The notes under the pieces: generated by a model
Database searches by the model: none
Told to the model about the DNA's origin: nothing
What the model saw: the letters and a program-made list of their open reading frames with translations, nothing else
Made by a program: the position numbers and the translations under genes
Assembly: GCA_964493075.1 (NCBI GenBank)
Contig: CAZBNU010000134.1
Span: 1-11,095, forward strand
Length of the DNA stretch: 11,095 nucleotides
From: SLFT01 sp964493075
GTDB taxonomy: Bacteria; Hydrogenedentota; Hydrogenedentia; Hydrogenedentales; CAITNO01
Direction of reading: 5' to 3'
Shown: positions 1-6,594 of the stretch, piece after piece
Numbering within the stretch: position 1 is the stretch's first letter
Layout of the letters: every line of letters begins with the position of its first letter

Positions 1-431
1 ACGCTGCGCAGCCGTTCCATCAGGACGGCATTCCCCTGTTCGGCGGCTTCGGTACGTAACCGATTGCGCACCTGCTGTTCGCGAGCGGGTCCGTCGAACA
101 GGCCGTCTATGAACGCGTTGATATACAGTCCTGAACCTCCCACGACAATGGGGATGCGTCTCTGCGCCAGCAATACCGCCGCCTTCTCCCTTGCAAGATG
201 CTGGTACTGTCCCGCCGCCATCTCCCCATCCGGTTGCAGAAATCCCACGAAATGATGAACCGCCTCCGCCTGTTCCTCCGGGGTGGGCGCGGCAGTGCCG
301 ATTTCCATGCCCCGATAAAACTGCATGGAGTCGGCGGAGATGATTTCCGAATGAAGCCGCCTCGCCAGCTCGATGGCCAGCCGCGTTTTTCCGGAACCGG
401 TCGGCCCCACCACTGCAATCGCTCGGTTCAC
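1..431 (-). CDS. miaA: tRNA dimethylallyltransferase MiaA, N-terminal part, cut by the window edge
   Basis: MiaA transfers a dimethylallyl group from DMAPP to N6 of adenosine 37 in tRNAs that read UNN codons, and acts in the cytoplasm. Only the first 143 codons are inside the window; the family is usually about 300 residues, so the rest lies beyond the left edge. Visible motifs are the P-loop GPTGSGKT at residues 9-16, SADSMQFYRGMEIGTA at 32-47 (D34 matches the family's general-base Asp), HH at 59-60, and GGSGLY at 98-103. The start is a GTG at 431-429 that shares GTGA with the mutL stop codon. No ATG lies near the N-terminus, and the P-loop begins at the expected distance from this GTG. The overlap implies translational coupling to mutL, an arrangement found in many bacteria. 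The identification is firm; only the start codon rests on inference. Confidence 0.95.
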   Translation of the reverse strand, partial: MNRAIAVVGPTGSGKTRLAIELARRLHSEIISADSMQFYRGMEIGTAAPTPEEQAEAVHHFVGFLQPDGEMAAGQYQHLAREKAAVLLAQRRIPIVVGGSGLYINAFIDGLFDGPAREQQVRNRLRTEAAEQGNAVLMERLRS

Positions 432-2329
432 TGTATCCTCCGGAAACTTTTCTCCATCTGGTGCTGGGTCAGCTCCACGATGATGGGACGGCCGTGGGGA
501 CAGGTATAGGGCGGGGTGAGCCTGCGGAATCCCGCAAGCAGGCTGCGCCGTTCATCCGTGGTGAGCGGGTCGCCCGCCTTGACGGACGCCTTGCAGGCGC
601 GGGTGGCGATACGCAACAGGTCGGCTTTGGCGTTGTCGCTGTCGAAGAGATTGCCCTGGGCAAGTTCGTCAAGCACGCCATAGACCACATCCGGTGCTTT
701 GCTCTCGGCATAGAGGTGGCACACCGACGTTATCTGGAAGGTATTGCCGCCGAAGGGTTCGATTTCAATGCCCAGTTCCGCAAAGAGTTCCAGGTTCGAT
801 TCGAGCAATTGAACCTGCGAAGGGGAAACTTCAAATACCACGGGCACCGCCAACTGCTGCGATGCATAGTCGTTGTCGGCCAGTTCCTGAATCAGGGCAT
901 CGTAGTTCAGGCGTTCGTGCAGGGCGTGCTGATCAATAATCAGCAGGCGCGATTCCTCCGGAATAAGGAGGTAGGTGTCGAACAATTGCAGCGGCGCATC
1001 GCGCATGTCATGAACGCTCTCGAAAAAGCCCTTGGGGGTCAGCGGGTCCGATGCGGCGTCTTTTGCAGCGTGGGCGGCATGGCTTCGTTCCAGCCCGGGC
1101 AAATCGCGGGTTTCCAATTCCCGCTCCGGCTCCAGTTCAAAGGCGGGGCTGGGGGATTCCGTGGTTGCGGACATTGTGGCTGGCGCAGCAACCGGGGCGA
1201 TACTTGGCGTATCTGTATTCGTTGTCTTATCTGCTTCAGCGCCGGTAGATGTTTCATAAGTATTAACCGGCGGTGGTAAAGGTTCAGGAATCCGTTGCGG
1301 CATGACCGGCGCGTGCTGCCGGTGGTATTCGCTCAGACAACGACGTACCACGTCACGTACAGCATCGTGGGCGGCGCGTTCGTCGCGGAACCGTATCTCC
1401 CGTTTCGTGGGATGAATATTCACGTCCACCTGACGCGGATTCATGTCCAGAATAATAACGCCCACCGGATGCCGACCCACAGTCAACAGGCCACGGTACG
1501 CGTCTTCAAATCCATACTGCAGGGAACGATTGACCACGGGCCGTCCGTTCACAAAGAAGAACTGGTGCTGACGACTTGACCGGTTCAAATCGGGCAGCCC
1601 CACCAGCCCGCTGAAAGAAAAGCCGTTTTGTTCGCCCTGTATTTCCATGGTGTCCCGCGCAAAGGCCAGCCCCCAGATCAGCGCTACCCGATCCTGCAAA
1701 CTGGCGTGTTCGGGGACGTCAAGAAGCATGCGGTCGTTATGGGTGAGTTGGAACGCAACGCCGGGATGAGACAGTGCATGGCGTTGCACAATATCAATGC
1801 AATGGCCGAGTTCCGTGGTCAGCCCCTTCAAAAACTTGGCGCGAACGGGCGTGTTGAAGTACAAGCGGTTCACAGAGATGCGCGTGCCTTCCGGCGCACC
1901 CACCTGCTGCACTTCGCGCAGGATACCGCCGTCCACCCGCAGCTGGGTGGCGCTTTCGTCGCCGTGGCGGCGCGTCACCAGCAGGAACCGGGATACCGAG
2001 GCAATGCTTGCCAGTGCCTCACCGCGAAAACCCAGCGTCAGAATGTTGTCCAGATCCTGGGCGTTGCGTATCTTGCTGGTGGCATGGCGTTCTATGGCCA
2101 GTAAGGCATTCTGCTCGTTCATGCCCGAACCGTTGTCCTGCACCTCAATGAGCCGTCGCCCTGCCGCCACCAGTTTCACGGAGATGCGGGTGGCCCCAGC
2201 GTCCAGGGCGTTCTCCACCAGTTCCTTCACCACAGACGCCGGACGTTCCACCACCTCGCCAGCGGCGATTTTATTCGCCACTTCGTCGGGCAGCACGCGC
2301 ACGGGCGTTATGGTCTGGAACTCGGACAT
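428..2329 (-). CDS. mutL: DNA mismatch repair protein MutL, endonuclease-type
   Basis: MutL (633 aa) couples mismatch recognition by MutS to strand incision and excision. The N-terminal GHKL ATPase domain (about 1-335) shows ELVENALDAGA (36-46), DNGSGM (65-70), RHATSKI (81-87) and GFRGEALASIASVS (100-113). A proline-, alanine- and threonine-rich linker follows at about 340-430. The C-terminal dimerisation/endonuclease domain (about 445-633) carries DQHALHERLNYD (466-477), ACK (578-580) and CPHGRP (610-615), the metal-binding motifs of nicking MutL proteins. Nicking MutL is expected in bacteria without MutH/Dam-directed repair. One deviation is Asp477 where the DQHA-x2-E-x4-E motif normally ends in Glu. 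The ATG at 2329 has an AGGAAAGG Shine-Dalgarno a few bases upstream. The stop codon overlaps the miaA start. Length and domain order are normal for the family. Confidence 0.97.
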   Translation of the reverse strand: MSEFQTITPVRVLPDEVANKIAAGEVVERPASVVKELVENALDAGATRISVKLVAAGRRLIEVQDNGSGMNEQNALLAIERHATSKIRNAQDLDNILTLGFRGEALASIASVSRFLLVTRRHGDESATQLRVDGGILREVQQVGAPEGTRISVNRLYFNTPVRAKFLKGLTTELGHCIDIVQRHALSHPGVAFQLTHNDRMLLDVPEHASLQDRVALIWGLAFARDTMEIQGEQNGFSFSGLVGLPDLNRSSRQHQFFFVNGRPVVNRSLQYGFEDAYRGLLTVGRHPVGVIILDMNPRQVDVNIHPTKREIRFRDERAAHDAVRDVVRRCLSEYHRQHAPVMPQRIPEPLPPPVNTYETSTGAEADKTTNTDTPSIAPVAAPATMSATTESPSPAFELEPERELETRDLPGLERSHAAHAAKDAASDPLTPKGFFESVHDMRDAPLQLFDTYLLIPEESRLLIIDQHALHERLNYDALIQELADNDYASQQLAVPVVFEVSPSQVQLLESNLELFAELGIEIEPFGGNTFQITSVCHLYAESKAPDVVYGVLDELAQGNLFDSDNAKADLLRIATRACKASVKAGDPLTTDERRSLLAGFRRLTPPYTCPHGRPIIVELTQHQMEKSFRRIQ

Positions 2330-2373
2330 GTGAACCTTTCCTGTTTCGATTTTGGCGATTCCCGCCGGATATT

Positions 2374-2403
2374 ATTGTAATGGATATGCGGGGGCGTTGT
2401 CAC
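2374..2403 (-). promoter_or_regulatory. Candidate sigma-70-type promoter of mutL-miaA
   Basis: Read on the minus strand, GTGACA (2403-2398) and TACAAT (2379-2374) are separated by 18 bp. They differ from the consensus -35 and -10 boxes at one and one or two positions. Transcription would start near 2367, giving a leader of roughly 40 nt before the mutL ATG at 2329. This is a pattern match only. It is the best-scoring pair I can see in the 195-bp gap. Confidence 0.45.
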
Positions 2404-2447
2404 AGGAAAGTCACGCGTGGCGATTTTTGGGGAAGAGAATGTTTATC

Positions 2448-2474
2448 CACGAAGGGCATGAAAAGCACGAAGAT
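2448..2474. repeat. Three-unit CACGAAGRN nonamer repeat
   Basis: Three consecutive 9-bp units, CACGAAGGG, CATGAAAAG and CACGAAGAT, sit in the gap between mutL and the TIM-barrel gene. Clusters of this CCACGAAGGACACGAAG type are, from general knowledge, scattered through intergenic regions of many planctomycete, verrucomicrobial and related genomes. They give rise to spurious short ORFs with THEGH- or STKGTKSTK-like translations, as happens here on both strands. The function is unknown. It may be a dispersed repeat or a remnant of one. Confidence 0.6.
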
Positions 2475-2497
2475 AATTTATGGGGTTGTGGGCGATG

Positions 2498-2525
2498 CTG
2501 GCGTTGGTAGATTGTGTGGTATAGT
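2498..2525 (+). promoter_or_regulatory. Candidate extended -10 promoter of the TIM-barrel gene
   Basis: TGGTATAGT (2517-2525) matches an extended -10 element (TGnTATAAT) with one deviation. The -35 region about 16 bp upstream (CTGGCG, 2498-2503) is poor, which is tolerated when an extended -10 is present. Transcription would start near 2532, leaving a leader of about 26 nt that carries the Shine-Dalgarno. This is a pattern match only. Confidence 0.35.
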
Positions 2526-2557
2526 TGAGGATGAATTTGTTGTTAGAAAGGACACCC

Positions 2558-3448
2558 ATGACAGAGGCGCAAACAGCATGTGACCAGACGGCTTTGCCTA
2601 CCGTTGCCTTCGGAGATCGGCGCATTACGCGCTTGCTTGTGGGCGGCAATCCGTTCCGGGGCAATTCCCACCAATCCCCTGAGAAAGATCGCGAAATGCT
2701 GGGCTACTACACGGTGGAGCGCACGAAATCTGTATTGCGTGATTGCGAGCGGCTGGGCATCAATACGGTGCAGGCCAGGGGCGACGTATTGATTCAGGCG
2801 TGCATGCGGGAACATTGGGCGGAAGGCGGCAAGTTGCAGTTTATTGCGCAGACCGCGTCCGAATTACGCGACCTTCGTGGGCATGTTCGACAACTTGCAG
2901 ATTTCGGCGCAATAGGGATCTACGTACATGGTACCTACACCGACCAGCATTTTCAGGAGGGCACCATGGAGGAGGTGCATGATCTGTTACAGGCGATACG
3001 TGATACGGGGGTGCAGGCGGGCGTGGGCACCCATATCCCGGAGGTTATAGACTACGTAGAGGAAAAGGGTTGGCTGCCAGACTTTTACATGACTTCCCTC
3101 TGCAATATCAGCCGGACCAAGCGCGAAAGCGCGTTGGTGACCGGGCGTTATACTTCGGGGGAAGTATTCGACTACCAAGATCGCTACCCCATGTTTGAAC
3201 GTATCCGCGCCACATTACGTCCATGTCTGGTCTTCAAACTATTCGGGGCGGGCCGCTTTTGTACTTCTCCGGAGCAGGTGTCGGCCATTCTTGCCGAAGC
3301 CTACGGGAATATCAAAGCGAGTGATGCTTTGGTGATTGGCATGTTTCCCAAACATCACGACGAGATCGCGGAAAACACGCAACTGGCAAGGATGCTCCTA
3401 AATGTTAACGCGACCTATGCTTCCCCTACAACGAGCACGCGGGAGTGA
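2558..3448 (+). CDS. Uncharacterised TIM-barrel protein, aldo/keto-reductase-like
   Basis: This 296-residue soluble protein has no signal peptide or membrane segment. Hydrophobic strands followed by helices recur regularly: RLLVGGNPFRGNSH, GINTVQARGD, LQFIAQTAS, GAIGIYVHGTYTD, GVQAGVGTHIPEVI, DFYMTSLCN, CLVFKLFGAGRF and ALVIGMFPK. Eight such units fit a (beta/alpha)8 barrel. From memory, similar proteins occur in Lentisphaerae, Planctomycetes and Hydrogenedentes, usually labelled hypothetical or aldo/keto reductase. I do not recognise a catalytic tetrad, so no reaction is assigned. The chosen ATG at 2558 has AGAAAGGA ending 5 bp upstream. An in-frame TTG at 2525 falls in the candidate promoter and is rejected. 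The gene stands alone on the plus strand, and its last 34 bp overlap the convergent glycosidase gene. Confidence 0.75.
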   Translation: MTEAQTACDQTALPTVAFGDRRITRLLVGGNPFRGNSHQSPEKDREMLGYYTVERTKSVLRDCERLGINTVQARGDVLIQACMREHWAEGGKLQFIAQTASELRDLRGHVRQLADFGAIGIYVHGTYTDQHFQEGTMEEVHDLLQAIRDTGVQAGVGTHIPEVIDYVEEKGWLPDFYMTSLCNISRTKRESALVTGRYTSGEVFDYQDRYPMFERIRATLRPCLVFKLFGAGRFCTSPEQVSAILAEAYGNIKASDALVIGMFPKHHDEIAENTQLARMLLNVNATYASPTTSTRE

Positions 3449-5364
3449 TAAGGTTCAATGCGCAGTTTGTCCGCAGGCTCATCCTGCAGTATGGCTGGTG
3501 TTTCCGGGTCCCACCACACAGCCTTTCCGGCGACAGCCACCTGCAGCCCCGTTTCCACCGTTTCCTTTCCCTCGTTGGTGATGAAGTACAGGTGACAGCC
3601 TTCAAGAACCACATGGCGGTAGCGGATGTCGGGGTGCGCCGGAGTCAGCGTCAGATCGGGTGCTGCCCGACTGGCAAGGTTTGTCAGCAGATTCGCCGCG
3701 TCAAGAGGTGCGCTGGCAACACCCTCAACCGCATCCTTAAAAACAAGCACGCCTCCGGCGGCGGTTAAGGGCTGCAGCGCTTCCAAAACGCCGGGTTCCA
3801 CGGTCGCGGCGCCATCAATAATCAGCGCCTTGTAGACCACGTCACCCAACGCGATGCCGTCACAGGTTACCTGTGCCTTTGAGAGCAGCGTATCCCCGTC
3901 GAGATAATTAAAGTCCCACTGATGCTCGAAGAGTACGCGAGCAGCACGCCAGGGCAGCCGGGTTGCCGTTGCCAGAATGGCAATGTCACAGACCTGCTTG
4001 CCCACGGCATTCATCCATGAAATACGGCGGCAGTAGTCCGCATAAGGCTTATAGCGGTCCCACCATACGTTATTCGGCCCTACATCCGGCGGACGCTCGT
4101 CGCGTCGGTCCCCGCGAACGGAATAGTAGAAGGCATGAGGCGAAAGCATATCCACGCCGCGCACCAGCAGCCAGTCCGACAACCAGCGCATTTCCTCCCA
4201 GGTGAATTCCCAGCCATAGGCGCCGAAACATTCGTTCAGATTGCGGGCGCGTCCATAATTCACTTTCGCGGAAGAACTGCATTTGCCCATGGTGGAGTGC
4301 GCCTCCTCCAGCGATTTGTCCTGGAAGGGCTCCAGGTACCGCCACACCACGTCCTGCCCGGGAAGCTGAAAGTGTTTCAGCGTGCCTATATCCATCGAAC
4401 CCGCAGGATGGCCGGTGAGGTCAATGTGGTGTGCGGCGCACCATTCACTGTACTGTTTGTAATAGACTTCTTCCAGTCGCGCATTGATGGCCCGTGAAAA
4501 ATCCTTGCGGTGACGTCCCGCATCCGGCACGTCCTCATCCCATAAGGCACCCAGATGCGGCAGAAAATCATACCCCAGGTATTCCTTCAGGTAGTTCTCA
4601 AAGCCCCACGTCCACGGCTTAACCCCCCGTTTATGGCCTCTTCCCAGCACACTCGGCTCATCGGTGAAAATGGCCATGATGGTGTTGCCGAAATACTTGC
4701 CCAGTACTTCATAATGTTTGTCGTGGGTCAGATGTAGGAAACTCGCCACTGCCTCTGGATTCAGAATATCCGCAGAAGGTGGCGCATCCTTGTCGCCGTC
4801 GTCCATGCCGTAGTGAACCCCGCGAATAACGCCCATGGAACGGGTATTGACATACATCCAGGTGTCGTCTTCGTAAACCAGTTCCTCTTCCGCAGTCAGC
4901 GTGCCCCGACGGCGGCGTTCCAAGGCGCGCGTGGCGTGCAGCGGGTTGGCCGCCACCACCTGTCCTGCGCAGGAACCGGAAGGGTACATGCCTTCGTCGT
5001 AAAGGATGATCTTCATATCCTTTTTCGCGGCGTGCTCCACACAGTGTCGCAGCATATCGAGCCACGGTTCGGACATGAAGGCAAATTTTTTGTCGAGTCC
5101 CATGCGCGCATGGGGTACGACGCCATAAACGCCGTGCGCAGCAAAATCATCCAGTTGCCGCACCAGTTCGTCTTTATCCAGATCATCGTTAAGGAACCAG
5201 AATGGGATAAGCGTATACTCCCGAGGCGGATTGGTAAAGCGATCGAACAGTGCATGGTCCGCATCTGCCGCCACCACACGGGGCATGTGAAACGCAGCGA
5301 TAGAAGAAGCACTGGCAACGGCAGCAGTGGTTCTCAAAAAATCCCGTCTGGACTGTTTGTTCAT
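3415..5364 (-). CDS. Tat-exported GH106-like glycoside hydrolase (alpha-L-rhamnosidase-like)
   Basis: This 649-residue protein begins with a twin-arginine signal: SRRDFLRTTA at residues 5-14, then a weakly hydrophobic stretch ending near VVAADADHA (about 30-38). It is therefore probably folded in the cytoplasm and exported. A TIM-barrel region resembling the GH106/PF17132 glycosidases follows: PFWFLNDDL (54-62), VVPHARMGL (82-90), LYDEGMYPSGS (121-131), IFTDEP (232-237) and NECFGAYGW (377-385). E236 and E378 are plausible acid/base carboxylates, by inference only. A second alpha/beta domain (about 480-550) and a C-terminal beta-rich region complete it. Bona fide GH106 enzymes are often about 1000 residues, so this is a compact relative and the sugar specificity is unknown. 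The ATG at 5364 is preferred because GGAG lies 9 bp upstream; the upstream in-frame TTG (5379) is inside that ribosome binding site. It is the last gene after the sialidase-like gene. Confidence 0.75.
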   Translation of the reverse strand: MNKQSRRDFLRTTAAVASASSIAAFHMPRVVAADADHALFDRFTNPPREYTLIPFWFLNDDLDKDELVRQLDDFAAHGVYGVVPHARMGLDKKFAFMSEPWLDMLRHCVEHAAKKDMKIILYDEGMYPSGSCAGQVVAANPLHATRALERRRRGTLTAEEELVYEDDTWMYVNTRSMGVIRGVHYGMDDGDKDAPPSADILNPEAVASFLHLTHDKHYEVLGKYFGNTIMAIFTDEPSVLGRGHKRGVKPWTWGFENYLKEYLGYDFLPHLGALWDEDVPDAGRHRKDFSRAINARLEEVYYKQYSEWCAAHHIDLTGHPAGSMDIGTLKHFQLPGQDVVWRYLEPFQDKSLEEAHSTMGKCSSSAKVNYGRARNLNECFGAYGWEFTWEEMRWLSDWLLVRGVDMLSPHAFYYSVRGDRRDERPPDVGPNNVWWDRYKPYADYCRRISWMNAVGKQVCDIAILATATRLPWRAARVLFEHQWDFNYLDGDTLLSKAQVTCDGIALGDVVYKALIIDGAATVEPGVLEALQPLTAAGGVLVFKDAVEGVASAPLDAANLLTNLASRAAPDLTLTPAHPDIRYRHVVLEGCHLYFITNEGKETVETGLQVAVAGKAVWWDPETPAILQDEPADKLRIEPYHSRVLVVGEA

Positions 5365-5388
5365 GGCTTGGTTCTCCAAAATAGATGG

Positions 5389-5422
5389 GTGGACGGATTC
5401 CGCTACGCTTCACCCCGCCCAC
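5389..5422 (-). promoter_or_regulatory. Weak inverted repeat in the leader of the glycosidase gene
   Basis: GTGGACGG (5389-5396) and CCGCCCAC (5415-5422) can pair with one mismatch around an 18-nt loop, just upstream of the ribosome binding site of the Tat glycosidase gene. No U-run follows on the minus strand, so it is not a canonical terminator. It could be an mRNA-processing or translation-modulating hairpin, or chance. Confidence 0.2.
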
Positions 5423-5466
5423 AGTTTATTAATTTTTAGTGACTGTCTAACAGGGCACATAATGCA

Positions 5467-6594
5467 TCAGTGCGTTTTCAGGAAATCAGTATTGATGCGG
5501 GTAATGCGCGTCAGGGACAAGCCCGGCATTTTATCCCTGTCGCCAGCGCAATATGCCAGCAGAAGGTGAGTGTCCGTAAATGCGATGGCGGTATAACAAT
5601 ACCAGCCGCTGGGGTTGTCTTCCAGAGTGAAGCGGGTCGGCCATGTTTCGCCATTGTTCTTGGATAGCGCCAGTGTAAGGGGCGTACGTTTCCCGCGCAA
5701 GGCTTCGGAAACACCGCCGTGATCGTTCCAGACAAGAAGCAAGGTGTCTGTTCCAGGCAGCATTTCAAAAGATGCCGGGGACACCGGCGTCTGCAGATCA
5801 GTAGGTGTTGCCGCCTGCCAGGTTACGCCCAAATCGTCTGAAAAAGAGCGATACAGTACACCGCTGTCATTGCGCAACAACATGAGAAGTCTGCCATCGG
5901 GCAATTGCAAAACACCCGGCTCCTGGAAACCCGTCTTCAAGGATTCAGGCGCTTCGAGGATTGTTTCAGAGGCTTTCCAGGTCGCGCCATTATCATCTGA
6001 AAGGTAACAGACCACCCGTCCACGAGAGGAAAACTTGTCGCCTTTAAGCGCATGTAGAGAAGCGGGTATTACCAGGCGTCCGCTTGTGGTCTGTATCACC
6101 CGATCATTGTTGACCACATAGTAGCCCACAGGATCGGGAATACATTCCACCGGCGCTGACCACGTGGACCCTTCATCCCGGGAGAGGCGCATCAAGGGAC
6201 GGCAGTCATCCTCCGAATTCTTTCGCAAATAGAACAGGGCGATGGATCCTTCCTGCAGGCGCAGCAGCGATACGGACATGACATTCATGCCGCCTTCATT
6301 TTCAATCACGACAGCATCTTCCATATTCCAGGTGCGCCCGCCGTCATCAGAATAGCGGGACGCAAGATATGCTGCGGCATGATCGCCGGAGCCTCCCGTG
6401 AACCGTGTGTAAACGAACAGTATTCGTCCGTCAAGCAGCTGAATGAAATCGCCTTCCGAATTTCTGGGATTGTCCTGGGACGGAGGCAATTCAAGCACCA
6501 CTTCCAAACTGTCCGCAGGAATACTTTCTCCTGCTCCGGCCAGGGTGGCGGTAACCGCCAGACACACTGCTATGAGGATTGTTGCTTTCATCAT
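5467..6594 (-). CDS. Secreted sialidase-like (BNR/Asp-box) six-bladed propeller protein
   Basis: This 375-residue protein starts with a Sec signal peptide (MMKATILIAVCLAVTATLAG, probable cleavage near residue 21). Five Asp-box motifs follow: SDDGGRTW (82-89), SRDEGSTW (138-145), SDDNGATW (199-206), SDDLGVTW (252-259) and SKNNGETW (311-318). RNSEGDF (44-50), NNDR (162-165) and RND (241-243) supply candidate substrate-binding arginines. This pattern fits the sialidase_2/BNR_2 propeller family (exo-alpha-sialidase-like). Many members are annotated as sialidases without proven sialic-acid activity, so another acidic sugar remains possible. The start ATG at 6594 overlaps the kinase stop codon as ATGA. 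A reading extended to 6660 would add 22 residues that lie inside the kinase gene and precede the signal peptide, so it is rejected. It is transcribed between the kinase and the Tat glycosidase. Confidence 0.85.
   Translation of the reverse strand: MMKATILIAVCLAVTATLAGAGESIPADSLEVVLELPPSQDNPRNSEGDFIQLLDGRILFVYTRFTGGSGDHAAAYLASRYSDDGGRTWNMEDAVVIENEGGMNVMSVSLLRLQEGSIALFYLRKNSEDDCRPLMRLSRDEGSTWSAPVECIPDPVGYYVVNNDRVIQTTSGRLVIPASLHALKGDKFSSRGRVVCYLSDDNGATWKASETILEAPESLKTGFQEPGVLQLPDGRLLMLLRNDSGVLYRSFSDDLGVTWQAATPTDLQTPVSPASFEMLPGTDTLLLVWNDHGGVSEALRGKRTPLTLALSKNNGETWPTRFTLEDNPSGWYCYTAIAFTDTHLLLAYCAGDRDKMPGLSLTRITRINTDFLKTH

Noticed and set aside
461..1279. 272-codon open frame on the plus strand
   Set aside because: It lies wholly antisense to mutL, whose motifs are unmistakable. 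The translation has no recognisable domain and an unnatural composition.
2525..2557. TTG start adding 11 residues to the TIM-barrel protein
   Set aside because: It overlaps the candidate -10 element and lies upstream of a good Shine-Dalgarno serving the ATG at 2558.
2380..2664. Short overlapping frames on both strands (2380-2583 plus, 2443-2664 minus)
   Set aside because: Their translations come from the CACGAAGRN repeat and the start of the TIM-barrel gene. They are typical repeat-derived spurious ORFs.
5365..5379. TTG start adding five residues to the Tat glycosidase
   Set aside because: The TTG is part of the TTGGAG ribosome binding site for the ATG at 5364, and the twin-arginine motif is correctly placed from that ATG.
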